Part shown: positions 34,942 through 43,637 of the stretch, in pieces
How positions within the stretch are numbered: the stretch's first letter is position 1
Layout: the number at the start of each line of letters is the position of its first letter
Assembly (NCBI RefSeq): GCF_011170125.1
Contig: NZ_BLLN01000003.1
Location: forward strand, 2,129,359 to 2,193,358
Length of the DNA: 64,000 nt
Origin: Streptomyces diastaticus subsp. diastaticus
Lineage (GTDB): Bacteria > Actinomycetota > Actinomycetes > Streptomycetales > Streptomycetaceae
Reading direction: 5' to 3'
Made by a program: the position numbers and the translations under genes
The notes under the pieces: generated by a model
Database searches by the model: none
Told to the model about the DNA's origin: nothing
What the model saw: only the letters and a program-made list of their open reading frames with translations

Positions 34942-35832
34942 GAGCCTTTTCCAACCTGACTGTGGCCGTGAGGTGCTGGAGGTTGCCAGCTGTACAGAAC
35001 GACGAAGCTCCTGGTAGACGGGTTCTCGACCAAGATCACCCGTGTCCGCCAGGAGCTTCGCTTGCTTGTCTACCCTTCGTCGATCGATCTGTCCAGCGGC
35101 ACCCTGAGCTACCTGAGCACGCGGCTCCGTGGCCGGCGGCGAGAGATCGGGACCCGGTGGCGACGGCTGCCTGTAGGCCGTCAGGCCCTGCTGGCCCTCG
35201 CCCACCTGCGGTGCGGGGACACCTACGCGCGGCTTGCCGCCGGATTCGGCATCGGCGTCGCGACCGTGTACCGGTATATACGTGAGGTGATCGACCTCCT
35301 GGCCGCCGTCGCGCCGACCCTGACCGAGGCGATGAAGACCGTACGGGCGAAAGCCTTCGTGATCCTGGACGGCACCCTGCTGCCGATCGACCGGATCGCT
35401 GCCGACACCCCGTACTAGTCTGGGAAACACAAACGCCACGGCATGAACATCCAGGTCCTCACCGACCCGTTCGGCCGACTGCTGTGGGCCTCGCCGGCAT
35501 TGCCCGGCTCGACCCATGACCTGACAGCCGCCCGGCGCCACGGCATCATCGACGCGCTCTTCGAGGCCGACGTGAAGTGCTGGGCGCACAAGGCTTACCA
35601 GGGCGCCGGGCCTCCGGTCCGGGTGCCGTTCAGGGGCCGTCGGCTCAAACGCTGGAAGCGGCGACACAACAGCACCCACGCCACGATCCGCTGCCTCGGC
35701 GAACAGGCCATGGCCACCCTGAAGGGCTGGCGCCTTCTGCGGAAGCTCCGCAGCAGCACCAACCGGATCACCGACATCGTGAAGACCGTCGTCGTCCTTC
35801 ACCACGCCTCAACCTGAGGTTGGAAAAGGCTC
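34942..35832 (+). mobile_element. IS112-like element, copy 3
   Basis: Ends GAGCCTTTTCCAACCT at 34942-34957 and AGGTTGGAAAAGGCTC at 35817-35832 are perfect inverted repeats. The flanking ACT (34939-34941 and 35833-35835) is a perfect 3-bp duplication. It landed between the ABC ATPase and the PIG-L gene, immediately next to the latter's GTG start. The transposase is inactivated by a nonsense codon, so this copy can only move if another copy supplies transposase. Confidence 0.92.
35062..35817 (+). pseudogene. IS5-family transposase, copy 3, nonsense mutation
   Basis: Same protein as copy 2 along its length (TTG start, LDGTLLPIDR, EQAMATLKGWRLLRK). At 35416 the codon after PY is TAG where copy 2 has TAC, and the reading frame is otherwise intact to 35817. 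The second Asp region has also drifted (CWAHKAYQG instead of CWADKAYQG), so the catalytic Asp is lost as well. Confidence 0.9.
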
Positions 35833-35835
35833 ACT

Positions 35836-36537
35836 GTGCTGGCCGTCGCCGCCCACGCCGACGACGAGACCCTGGGCGCCGGCGGCACGCTCGCCGAGCA
35901 CGCCGCCGCCGGGGACCGGGTACGGATCCTGGTGCTCAGCGCCAGCTCCACCAGCCGCCCCGGCCACGACCCCGATCAGGACGTCGCCCATCGCAGCGCC
36001 TGCGTCCACCGGGCCGCCGCCCTCTACAACGCCCAGGCCGAGATCGCCACCTTCGACGACAACGCCTTCGACACCGTGCCCCGGCTGAAGATCACCCAGG
36101 CCATCGAGAACGCCGTCCGGACCTGGCAGCCCGACATCGTCTACACCCACAGCAGCGCCGACCTGTCCCTGGACCACCGCATCACCGCCGAGGCCGTCGC
36201 CGCGGCCACCCGGCCCCAGCCCGGCTGCCGGGTCACCACGGTCCTTGCCTGGGAAGTCCGATCCGCCACCGAATGGGACGAACGGCCCTTCCAGCCGACC
36301 TGGTTCCAGCCCCTCACTCCCCGCGCGCTGGCCGTCAAGGAGAAGGCCCTGGAGGTGTACGCCACGGAGATGCGGCCCTGGCCGCACACCCGCTCCCCGG
36401 AAGCGGTACTGGCCGCAGCCCGGCTACGCGGGGCCCAGATCGGCCACGACGCCGCGGAAGCGTTCGAGGTACTGCGGCACACCGTCCTCACCCCGGCCGG
36501 AACCACGCCCGCTCCCGCTCCTCCAGGCCGAGCCTGA
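35836..36537 (+). CDS. PIG-L family deacetylase
   Basis: 233 residues. Zinc-binding AHADDETLGAGG starts only six residues in, and the second motif SLDHR is near residue 116. These metalloenzymes remove acetyl groups from GlcNAc-type sugars or related N-acyl compounds. The GTG start follows directly after the ACT duplication of IS copy 3, and its ribosome binding site (AAAAGG) is the IS end itself. Before insertion the start was 33 bp after the ABC ATPase stop with only a weak GGGAAA upstream. Homologues usually have some residues before the zinc motif, so the N-terminus may be slightly short. The 3' end overlaps the convergent Nudix gene by 50 bp. Confidence 0.8.
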   Translation: MLAVAAHADDETLGAGGTLAEHAAAGDRVRILVLSASSTSRPGHDPDQDVAHRSACVHRAAALYNAQAEIATFDDNAFDTVPRLKITQAIENAVRTWQPDIVYTHSSADLSLDHRITAEAVAAATRPQPGCRVTTVLAWEVRSATEWDERPFQPTWFQPLTPRALAVKEKALEVYATEMRPWPHTRSPEAVLAAARLRGAQIGHDAAEAFEVLRHTVLTPAGTTPAPAPPGRA

Positions 36538-36964
36538 GCAACTCGCCGGTCCGCGCCCGCATCGGCGGCAACGCGTCCACCAGGAACCAGCCGACCTCCA
36601 GCGACTCGTCGTCCGCGGCCCGGGCCACCTGGCCCCGGCCGTCCGGACGGCACGCAAAGACCAGCTCCAAGTATTGCGCCCGGTGTCCGTTGGTGTGCAC
36701 CACCGGCGGGGAGACCGTCACCCCGGCGAGGCGCTCGACCACCACCCGGATCCCGGTCTCCTCCGCCACCTCGCGCACCACTCCGGCCGCCGGCTCCTCG
36801 CCCGGGTCGAGGATGCCGCTCAGGATCGACCAGTCCCCGGTGTCGGAGCGACGGTGCAGCAGCACCCGCTCCTCGTCGAGGACGACCGCGTTCACCCCCG
36901 GCAGCCAGAGCCGGTGGTCAGGGCCCACAAAGGAGCGGAGTTCGGCAACGTACGCAGGAATCAT
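36488..36964 (-). CDS. Nudix hydrolase
   Basis: 158 residues. Complete Nudix box GILDPGEEPAAGVVREVAEETG near residues 60-83 (G-x5-E-x7-REVxEExG), so metal binding and hydrolysis of a nucleoside-diphosphate-linked substrate are expected. Starts MIPAYVAELRSFVG, typical of actinobacterial ADP-ribose/NADH-pyrophosphatase-like members. ATG 36964. Divergent from the regulator at 37.1 kb across 150 bp. Confidence 0.88.
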   Translation of the reverse strand: MIPAYVAELRSFVGPDHRLWLPGVNAVVLDEERVLLHRRSDTGDWSILSGILDPGEEPAAGVVREVAEETGIRVVVERLAGVTVSPPVVHTNGHRAQYLELVFACRPDGRGQVARAADDESLEVGWFLVDALPPMRARTGELLRLGLEERERAWFRPG

Positions 36965-37117
36965 GAAAGCCACCGTGGGACGTGAAGGAACAGGAGAAAC
37001 GGCATCGTCCCAGCCCACCACCCCCAACCCGGCACCCGGCAGACGCCCGGGCCGTGAAGGACGTGAAGCAGGCACCGGAAGCGTGAAATCCCGTGAAACC
37101 TCCCAGAGATACCGCTT

Positions 37118-38530
37118 GTGACCTACCGTCATGGCGTGGTGACTGATCTCGTCCCCTCGCCCGTGCTCGCCGACGCCCTGGACCGCGCCAAGTGGTCGGC
37201 CCGCGAGCTGGTGAAAGCCATCAACCCGCGGCTGAACGCCATGGGCCAGCCTCCGGTAGACCTGACCGCGGGCTACAAGTGGCTGCGCGGACACCGGCCC
37301 CGCTCCGCCGCTGTGCGCGACGTCGTCGCGGTCGTCCTGACCGAGGCGACAGGCCTGCGCTACACCTCCGCGCAACTGTGGGGCCTCGACCAACCCACTA
37401 CAGAGAGCGCCGAGACCGAAGACCTGCTCGGCCCCCTGCCACTCGAACACGTCCTGCGCACCGCGTCCGAGTGGACCAGCGGCGCCGTCGAACCCGCACT
37501 CGTCCACTCAGCCGCCGCCGAACACCTCACCGCGGCCGTCTGGGACGCCACCCGCCAAGCCCCCGCCCCTCCCACCCCCGGCCTGGGCGATGGCAACTAC
37601 GTCGCCCCCGAGTTCGTCGACATGCTCTTCGAGCAGCTCGCCGCACTGCGCCGCCTCGACGACCGCACCGGCGGCGGCCCCCTGAGCCAGCGCCAGGCCC
37701 GCATCGCCCTGCACGAGTCCCTGACCCTCATCCACACCGGCCGCTACACCGCGGCCACCGGCAACCGGCTCCTCCGGTACGCCGCCAGCGCCGCCCAACT
37801 CGCCGGATGGATGAGCTTCGACGCGGGCCTCGACCCCGCCGGCCACCGCTACCAGCTCCTGGCCATTCGGATCGCGCGTGCCGCCGACGACACCACCACC
37901 GTCTCCAGCGCCCTCGGCATGCTCGCCTACCAGCACGCCGCTGGCAGCAACCCGCGCCTGGCCCTGCGCTTCGCCCACGCCGCGGTTGAACACTCCGCCA
38001 AGGCCGTCCCACTGGTCCAGGCCCGGGTGTGGGGGCGTCTCGCCACCGCCCAGGCCGCCGCCGGAGACCTGGAGGCCTTCCGTCGGGCGACCGACCGATG
38101 CCGGCAGCTGATCGGCCAACGACACAGCGACGACCCGCCCTCCCTCTACTACTTCACCCCCCAGCAGGTCGATGCCGAGTCGGGCCAGGTGCTTGTCGAC
38201 CTCGCTGGCCACACCCGCGGGCGGCGTTCCCTCCTGCTCCAGGAAGCTGCTCAGCTCCTGAACCCGACCGCCGCCCAGGGAACGGCCACCGGCTACCGCC
38301 GCTCCGGCCTGCTGCACGGAATCCACCTCGTCCGCGCCAGCGTCGGGGCCAGGGACACCGAAGCCACCGCCCACTGGATCACCGCCCTGACCACCACCCT
38401 CCCGCAGGTCCAGTCCATCCGATGCCGCACCCTCCTCACCGGAGTCCGCACAGCTGCCGGCCGGCAACTGCGCGCCGCCGGACACAGTGATGCGCTGGAC
38501 GCCCTCCGCACGGCACTATCGACACCATGA
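37118..38530 (+). CDS. transcriptional regulator-like protein with TPR-type C-terminus
   Basis: 470 residues. The N-terminal 80 residues resemble a divergent helix-turn-helix (ALDRAKWSARELVKAIN, then AGYKWLRGHRPRSAAVRDVVA). The rest is Ala-rich and helical with repeat-like units (HRYQLLAIRIARAADD, RLALRFAHAAVEHSAKA, RVWGRLATAQAAAGDLEAF), as in many Streptomyces regulators with TPR sensor regions. Several starts are possible (GTG at 37118, 37136 and 37139). It overlaps the GNAT gene (ATGA) and may control the flanking Nudix and methyltransferase genes. Confidence 0.7.
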   Translation: MTYRHGVVTDLVPSPVLADALDRAKWSARELVKAINPRLNAMGQPPVDLTAGYKWLRGHRPRSAAVRDVVAVVLTEATGLRYTSAQLWGLDQPTTESAETEDLLGPLPLEHVLRTASEWTSGAVEPALVHSAAAEHLTAAVWDATRQAPAPPTPGLGDGNYVAPEFVDMLFEQLAALRRLDDRTGGGPLSQRQARIALHESLTLIHTGRYTAATGNRLLRYAASAAQLAGWMSFDAGLDPAGHRYQLLAIRIARAADDTTTVSSALGMLAYQHAAGSNPRLALRFAHAAVEHSAKAVPLVQARVWGRLATAQAAAGDLEAFRRATDRCRQLIGQRHSDDPPSLYYFTPQQVDAESGQVLVDLAGHTRGRRSLLLQEAAQLLNPTAAQGTATGYRRSGLLHGIHLVRASVGARDTEATAHWITALTTTLPQVQSIRCRTLLTGVRTAAGRQLRAAGHSDALDALRTALSTP

Positions 38531-39054
38531 CCTCGCTGCTCCAGGCCGCCCCCGAGTGGACGCTCACCGCCGTCCCTTACGGCAGCCCAGACGCCCGCGC
38601 CCTCGCCCAAGCCCTCCACCAGGAGCAGCTGGCCACCTACGGCACCGCCGACGACCCGGAAGCCACGGAGGACGCGGAGTTCGACGCCCCCCACGGTCTG
38701 TTCCTCGTCGCCCGGCTCGGGGACGGGCCGGCACTGGCCTGCGGGGGCTGGCGCACCCTGACCACCTCGGCCGCCGAGATCAAACGGATGTACGTGGCGC
38801 CGCCCGCTCGCGGGCAGGGACTCGGGCGCAGGATCCTCGCCGCTCTGGAACAGGACATGCTCGGCCGCGGCCCCACCGAGATCCTGCTGGAAACCGGCAT
38901 ACGCAACGTCGCCGCCCTCGGCCTGTATGCCGCGTGCGGCTACGAGCCGATCCACTCGTACGTCCCTGGCCGCAACCCCGAGATCAACCGGGCACTGAGG
39001 AAGGCCATCCGGCAGCAGCCGGCGCCCCACCCCCACACCGGCCTGCTCGTGTAG
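38527..39054 (+). CDS. GNAT family N-acetyltransferase
   Basis: 175 residues. Acetyl-CoA binding motif RMYVAPPARGQGLGRRILAALE near residues 85-106 and the following GIRNVAALGLYAACGYEPI are standard GNAT motifs A and B. Acetylates a small amine; substrate unknown. Start overlaps the regulator stop by four bases. Confidence 0.88.
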   Translation: MTSLLQAAPEWTLTAVPYGSPDARALAQALHQEQLATYGTADDPEATEDAEFDAPHGLFLVARLGDGPALACGGWRTLTTSAAEIKRMYVAPPARGQGLGRRILAALEQDMLGRGPTEILLETGIRNVAALGLYAACGYEPIHSYVPGRNPEINRALRKAIRQQPAPHPHTGLLV

Positions 39055-39062
39055 CACGCGCC

Positions 39063-39596
39063 TCAGGCCCAGGATCCGGTGCGGGGTGCGGGGTGCGGGG
39101 TGCGGGGTGCGGGTGCGAGGGTGATGTGCAACCACGGCACGGCGTGCTCGCGGAAGGAGTGGCCCAGTGGTTCGATGCCGCTCTGGTCAGCGAGGCTGAA
39201 CCCGGTGACCATGGCCATGTCGGAGTCGTTGGCGATGGACACGAGCTGCGATCCGCAGGCGGGACAGAAGCCGCAGCGAAGGGCGGGGTAGGGGTACCAC
39301 CAGTTCGGCTCACCGCCGGAGCCAGTCCAGATCAGCGAGTCCTTGGGGAAGCCCACCCACAGCACGGCGGGCCCCCCGGACACTCGAGTTTCTCGCTCAC
39401 AGGAGCACAAGTGTGGATCGTCCGGAATGCCGCTGACCTGGTAGGAAACGTGGCCGCACGCGCAGTGCCCTGCCCGGACCGGCTCCTGGGGACCGGTGGT
39501 GGATGCGGTGTTCGGCGACAGGCTGTTGGCAAGCTCGGGTGGCAGCGGCGAAGTGGGCGCGGGCGGCTTGCCGACAGCAGGCGATGAGCTGGTCAT
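39063..39596 (-). CDS. GFA/CENP-V family zinc protein
   Basis: 177 residues. The Cys pattern GHCACGHVSY, LCSCERE and CGFCPACGSQL is that of the GFA family (glutathione-dependent formaldehyde-activating enzyme-like), which binds zinc and S-containing adducts. The first 40 residues are Pro/Ser-rich and probably disordered. The last 15 residues (APAPRTPHPAPRTG) come from an 8-bp tandem repeat in the DNA, so the C-terminus has been extended by repeat growth. ATG 39596. Confidence 0.8.
   Translation of the reverse strand: MTSSSPAVGKPPAPTSPLPPELANSLSPNTASTTGPQEPVRAGHCACGHVSYQVSGIPDDPHLCSCERETRVSGGPAVLWVGFPKDSLIWTGSGGEPNWWYPYPALRCGFCPACGSQLVSIANDSDMAMVTGFSLADQSGIEPLGHSFREHAVPWLHITLAPAPRTPHPAPRTGSWA
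39079..39118. repeat. 8-bp tandem repeat
   Basis: GTGCGGGG is repeated four times and trails off as GTGCGGGTGCGAG. The unit is not a multiple of three, so gain or loss of one unit would change the reading frame at the C-terminus of the GFA protein. Confidence 0.85.
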
Positions 39597-39647
39597 GGGA
39601 GTCCTCGCTTCGAGATGGGCCGACCCTCCTGGGGCGGGCAGGGACTG

Positions 39648-39851
39648 TCAGAGGGCGAACGTCTCGAGGGCCGGTTCGGTGATGGGCTGGCGTACGGCCG
39701 GGCCGGTATGCCACCCCCATACCTCCGGCCCCGATGCGGACACCCGGAACTGCTTGGCGGCGGCCGCGTGCGCGCGACGCATCCGGTCGGACTCGTCGCG
39801 CTCCGACGGGGCGACGAACGCTGCCTGTCGCAAGGTCCGTTCCACCGTCAC
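39648..39851 (-). CDS. 67-residue protein coupled to the methyltransferase fusion
   Basis: Starts MTVERTLRQAAFVAPSERDE and ends with TEPALETFAL. The ATG overlaps the stop of the 791-residue fusion gene by four bases (ATGA), good evidence that it is real and co-translated. No signal peptide, no Cys and no family recognised. The C-terminal half (SGPEVWGWHTGPAVRQP) is less charged. It could be a small partner of the fusion protein or a peptide substrate of its PCMT-like domain; the second idea is weak because there is no Asp or Asn in the C-terminal half. Confidence 0.6.
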   Translation of the reverse strand: MTVERTLRQAAFVAPSERDESDRMRRAHAAAAKQFRVSASGPEVWGWHTGPAVRQPITEPALETFAL

Positions 39852-42223
39852 ACCCTCTCCGCCACGGCGTCGGCCACAGGACGTTCAACGGGACCGGGCA
39901 GCACCATGTCACGCCCCGGCCACTGGAACACCATCCGGCAGTTCACCTTGTCCAGGACGTCACCGGCGGGCAGCGCATCGTCGGGCGTGCCGGCCGGGTG
40001 GACCGTCAGGACGGGATCGGCGTGCTCGTCGTTGGCCTCGGCGCGGATGTGCCGGTCCCAGGCCAGCACCGTGGCCACCAGCCGCTGGGCGAGCTCGGGC
40101 CCCTGCTCGCCGAAGGCGTACGCGAACCACTCCCACTCCTTGTCTTCCCGGCGGCCGCTGTCCTTGGTCTGGACGTGGATCAGGTAAGCCAGCGAGGACC
40201 CGCAGAGGATCGCGGGGGCGTTGCGGTCCTTCGCGATGCCGGTCACAGCCTCGGCGGACTCCTGGTGGACGGCCAGCCGACAGAAGCCCGGCGCGGTGGT
40301 GGCCGCGAACAGTTGAAGGGAGCCGAAGTAGGAGTTCGTCGCACCCATGGTCACGCCGGTCGCGACCTCGTGCCGCCGCCCGCGCAGCGCCTCCTCCAGG
40401 CCCTCCGTGCGAGGGACGGGACCGTCGTCGAAGCGCAGTGCCAGAGCTCCGTCGAGCAAGGGGGCAACCGGGGCGGGGCGGGCCTGCTGCCCCTGGTCGC
40501 GGACGAAGCCGCAGTAGGTGAAGCGACGGGCGTGCAGCACCTCGCCGCGCCGCTCGAACGCAATCGCCCTGGTGTAGCCGCCCATCTCCAGCGGCAGGAC
40601 CAGCCGCCCGCCTTCGGCCAGCTGCTCACGCCAAGTCGGAGCAATGTCCCAGCAGTTGTAGGTGATCATGCTCCCGTCGAAGCCACCTCGGGGTACGAGG
40701 TGGGCGGGCGCGCCAAGGGCGGCGTCGGCCTCGCTGGCGGTGACGCGTCCGCTGCCGGCCTCCGTGAGGAAGGCCCGGGTTCGGCTGACGACCCACGGGT
40801 CGATGTCGACGCTCTCCACCCGCCCGCCGGGCCCGGCGGCGTGGGCGAGCAGCTCGGCGTTGTAGCCACCGGACCCCGCCTCGAACACGGTCGCCCCAGG
40901 CTGAAGGCGCAGACTCTCGATCATGTCGGCTTGGAGCCAGGCTGCGGACACCGAGCTGATGGCCGTCCCGGTCTCGTCGCGGCGGGTGATGACGGCCCGG
41001 TCGCCACCGTCGTACGCGTCCGCCAGGTTCACTTCCGGGGCGAACCGATGGCGGGGCACCGTGCGCAGCGCGTCGCGGACGGGCTCGGACGGGGCCCAGC
41101 CGCCGTCCATCACCGTCTGGGCCATCACCTGGCGCAGCCGGACGGCTTCACCCGGCTCACCCGGTACGGGCGGCCGATCGGCGGCGAGCGGGTAGGAGAC
41201 CACAGGCGGCAGGTCCGGGATGACGCCGGGCCACACGCTGTCGATCGCGAGTGCGGCCGGGACGAAGACGTCCCCGACACAGGCGAGAGAGTGCAGGTCG
41301 ACGAACTCCCAGCGGTCGAACTTGTCCGCCTCCGCAGTGGTCAGGGTCCCCGTCCACGTGGTGATGCGGACGACGGCCGTGAGCCGCGGAATGCCGTGGC
41401 TGTCATCGACCAGCATCGTCACCACGTGCGCATCGTCCGGGTCCGCGACCAGGCCCGTCTCCTCGGCGAGTTCGCGCACCGCGGCGGAGGCGAAGTCCTC
41501 CGGGCCGGTGGTCTTGCCGCCGGGCAGCTCGAGCATGCCGAGGCGGGAGCGGCCCAGCAGGACCCGGCCGCCGTCGTCGGTGACGACGGCGAGGGCGCCG
41601 GTCAGCGCGTGGCCGGTGGTCGGACGCTTCTCGACGGCTCGGGTGTCGCGGTGGCACGGCCCGCGCAGCACCAGGAAGGCCAGTCCGGCCGCGTCCAGCC
41701 GCTTCACCGTCGCCCATCCCGCGCCGAGCAGCGTGAGCTCGTCCTCGTCCAGGGCGATGTCGCGCTGCTCTGACGGGGTGTTCTCGACGGTCGGGGTGAT
41801 GACGACGAGCGCGCCGCCCTCGCACAGCCGCTCGCCCAGCCCGTGAATGATCCGGCCGCGGTCCCTCACGAACGGGTACACCAGCCGCATCGTGATCAGG
41901 TCGTACCCCTCCTCGTGCAGCGGGGCCGGGTCGTCGCGTTCGATGTCCAGCTGCAGCCAGCGCACGCCCTCCACGTCGGCGTGCTCCTCGCGGGCCCGGG
42001 CGATCGCGCTGTCCGTGAAGTCGACGGCGTCCACGGTGTAGCCCATCCCGGCCAGGTGGGCGGCCAGTTCCCCGGTCCCGCAGCCCACGTCCAGGGCCCG
42101 GCCCCCGCCCTCGGGGACCGGGACGTGCTCGGCAAGGAGGTGCTGTTCGCGCTCACCGAGCCGGCGCCATCCCTTCCCCTTGCTGTAGTGCTGCTCCCAC
42201 TCGTCGCGGGCTGTGTACGTCAA
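39848..42223 (-). CDS. methyltransferase-Nudix-PCMT fusion protein
   Basis: 791 residues in three parts. Residues 1-205 are a class I methyltransferase (GRALDVGCGTGELAAHLAG, VDAVDFTDSAI). Residues 206-365 are a Nudix hydrolase with complete box (GGKTTGPEDFASAAVRELAE then ETG). Residues 370-791 resemble protein-L-isoaspartate O-methyltransferase of the kind annotated as FxLD-system methyltransferase (FRMVPRHRF-like TVPRHRFAPEV, VFEAGSGGYNAELLAHAAG, VESVDIDPWVV). Two different methyltransferases with a Nudix domain between them is an unusual layout. TTG start at 42223 with GAGGAG upstream. First in a run of methyltransferase and Nudix genes; substrate unknown. Confidence 0.85.
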   Translation of the reverse strand: MTYTARDEWEQHYSKGKGWRRLGEREQHLLAEHVPVPEGGGRALDVGCGTGELAAHLAGMGYTVDAVDFTDSAIARAREEHADVEGVRWLQLDIERDDPAPLHEEGYDLITMRLVYPFVRDRGRIIHGLGERLCEGGALVVITPTVENTPSEQRDIALDEDELTLLGAGWATVKRLDAAGLAFLVLRGPCHRDTRAVEKRPTTGHALTGALAVVTDDGGRVLLGRSRLGMLELPGGKTTGPEDFASAAVRELAEETGLVADPDDAHVVTMLVDDSHGIPRLTAVVRITTWTGTLTTAEADKFDRWEFVDLHSLACVGDVFVPAALAIDSVWPGVIPDLPPVVSYPLAADRPPVPGEPGEAVRLRQVMAQTVMDGGWAPSEPVRDALRTVPRHRFAPEVNLADAYDGGDRAVITRRDETGTAISSVSAAWLQADMIESLRLQPGATVFEAGSGGYNAELLAHAAGPGGRVESVDIDPWVVSRTRAFLTEAGSGRVTASEADAALGAPAHLVPRGGFDGSMITYNCWDIAPTWREQLAEGGRLVLPLEMGGYTRAIAFERRGEVLHARRFTYCGFVRDQGQQARPAPVAPLLDGALALRFDDGPVPRTEGLEEALRGRRHEVATGVTMGATNSYFGSLQLFAATTAPGFCRLAVHQESAEAVTGIAKDRNAPAILCGSSLAYLIHVQTKDSGRREDKEWEWFAYAFGEQGPELAQRLVATVLAWDRHIRAEANDEHADPVLTVHPAGTPDDALPAGDVLDKVNCRMVFQWPGRDMVLPGPVERPVADAVAERV

Positions 42224-42254
42224 CGTGCTGCTCCTCGTGGTGGGCGGGGCGGGG

Positions 42255-43637
42255 TCAGGGGCGTTGTGCGGTGCGCAGCCGGGCTAGGGTGCGCAGGCCG
42301 CGCTCCACCAGCTCGGGATCACCGTGGGCGGTGCCGTAGGAGATGCCGGAGACGGCATCGAGGATGGACAGGACCGTGAGCTGAGCTTCTTCCTCCGGGG
42401 TGAAGGGGCGGCCGTAGCCGTCCACCACGGCCTGGAAGAGGTCGGGTCGGCCGTGCCAGGCGTCGGAGAGCCGTACGAAGTCCCGTACGGCCGGGCCGTC
42501 TTCCGACCGCTCGAAATCGATCACGTACAGGGCTTCCGCGGACCCGTCCCAGCGCAGATTGCGCAGCTGGAAGTCGCCGTGCGTGGGCACCACGTCCACA
42601 GCGGGCAGATGGGCGGCCTTCTCGGCCATGGTGCGGATGAACTCCTCGTCCCCGGATGCGAGATGGGGCCGGGCTCCGTTGAGGTGCCGCTCCAGCTTTC
42701 CCAGGGGCAGCATGCCCTGGGCCGGCCGGGCCGGGGCGCTGTGGTGGATGGTCGCCGCGAGCTGCCCGATGCGGTGGAAGATGAGGCGCTGCTCCTCGGG
42801 CGGGTATGTGACGCCGTGCAGGGACCGGCCTCCCACCGCGGTGAGCACGACGGCCCGCAGCGTGGGGTCGGCGGCCACCAGTCGGGGTGTGGCCGCTCCG
42901 AGGCCGGAGACCCAGCTACGAAGGGCGTCCACTTCACGCTGGTGGAAGCAGTCGTTCTGGTGGATCTTGACGTACCACTCGCCGCCCTCGGCGCCGCGCG
43001 CCCGCCATACGCGGCTCTCCTCCCGCGGCCAGGACACGTCCGTCCACGCGGTGATCCGGCCGACCGCCTGCGCGGTGAACGCGCGCACCGCCGGCTCCGG
43101 GACCGCGCCGCGCGCGGCGGGTTCAGGGAGAAGGAGCAACCGGTCGACTGACCGGTCGTAGGCGATCGGGTCGCCGGGCTCCTGGAAGTGCACGGCCATC
43201 CGCGCGCCGGCCCGGTAGGCATCCAGCCCGGCCCGGCAGTACGCCACCGTCGGCTCTGGCAGGGCGTCGAAGGAGAACCACCCCATGGCGTCGCACACAT
43301 GGTGCTCCATGACCTCCGGAGTGCCCTCCCACCGCTTCACCTCGAAGAACACCCCGACTCGTGCTCCGCCAGCGGGGGCACGGTGGTGCACGGTGACGGC
43401 CGCCCGGACGTCTGCCGGGTCGATGACGACGCCGGACTCCTCCCGGGCCTCGCGCACCAGGGCGGTGACCATGTCCTCCCACGGGCCGTCCAGATGCCCG
43501 GACACGAGGTGCCAGCAGCCCGGCGCGTACACGTCACCGGCCCGCCTAGACAGCAGCACCTCGGGCCCGTCCTCGCCGTCGCGCACGGCGATCAGGTGGA
43601 CGTCGAGCGGCTCGGTGTGCCGCTGGGTGCTGCTCAC
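42255..43637 (-). CDS. Nudix hydrolase fused to APH-type phosphotransferase
   Basis: 460 residues. N-terminal Nudix domain (box GHLDGPWEDMVTALVREARE then ESG near residues 48-72). C-terminal kinase domain of the aminoglycoside phosphotransferase/choline kinase type, with catalytic loop THGDFQLRNLRWDG near 350 and metal-binding VIDFERSEDGP near 370. It may phosphorylate a small molecule whose nucleotide-linked form is processed by the Nudix domain. ATG overlaps the stop of the upstream methyltransferase gene (ATGA). Confidence 0.85.
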   Translation of the reverse strand: MSSTQRHTEPLDVHLIAVRDGEDGPEVLLSRRAGDVYAPGCWHLVSGHLDGPWEDMVTALVREAREESGVVIDPADVRAAVTVHHRAPAGGARVGVFFEVKRWEGTPEVMEHHVCDAMGWFSFDALPEPTVAYCRAGLDAYRAGARMAVHFQEPGDPIAYDRSVDRLLLLPEPAARGAVPEPAVRAFTAQAVGRITAWTDVSWPREESRVWRARGAEGGEWYVKIHQNDCFHQREVDALRSWVSGLGAATPRLVAADPTLRAVVLTAVGGRSLHGVTYPPEEQRLIFHRIGQLAATIHHSAPARPAQGMLPLGKLERHLNGARPHLASGDEEFIRTMAEKAAHLPAVDVVPTHGDFQLRNLRWDGSAEALYVIDFERSEDGPAVRDFVRLSDAWHGRPDLFQAVVDGYGRPFTPEEEAQLTVLSILDAVSGISYGTAHGDPELVERGLRTLARLRTAQRP

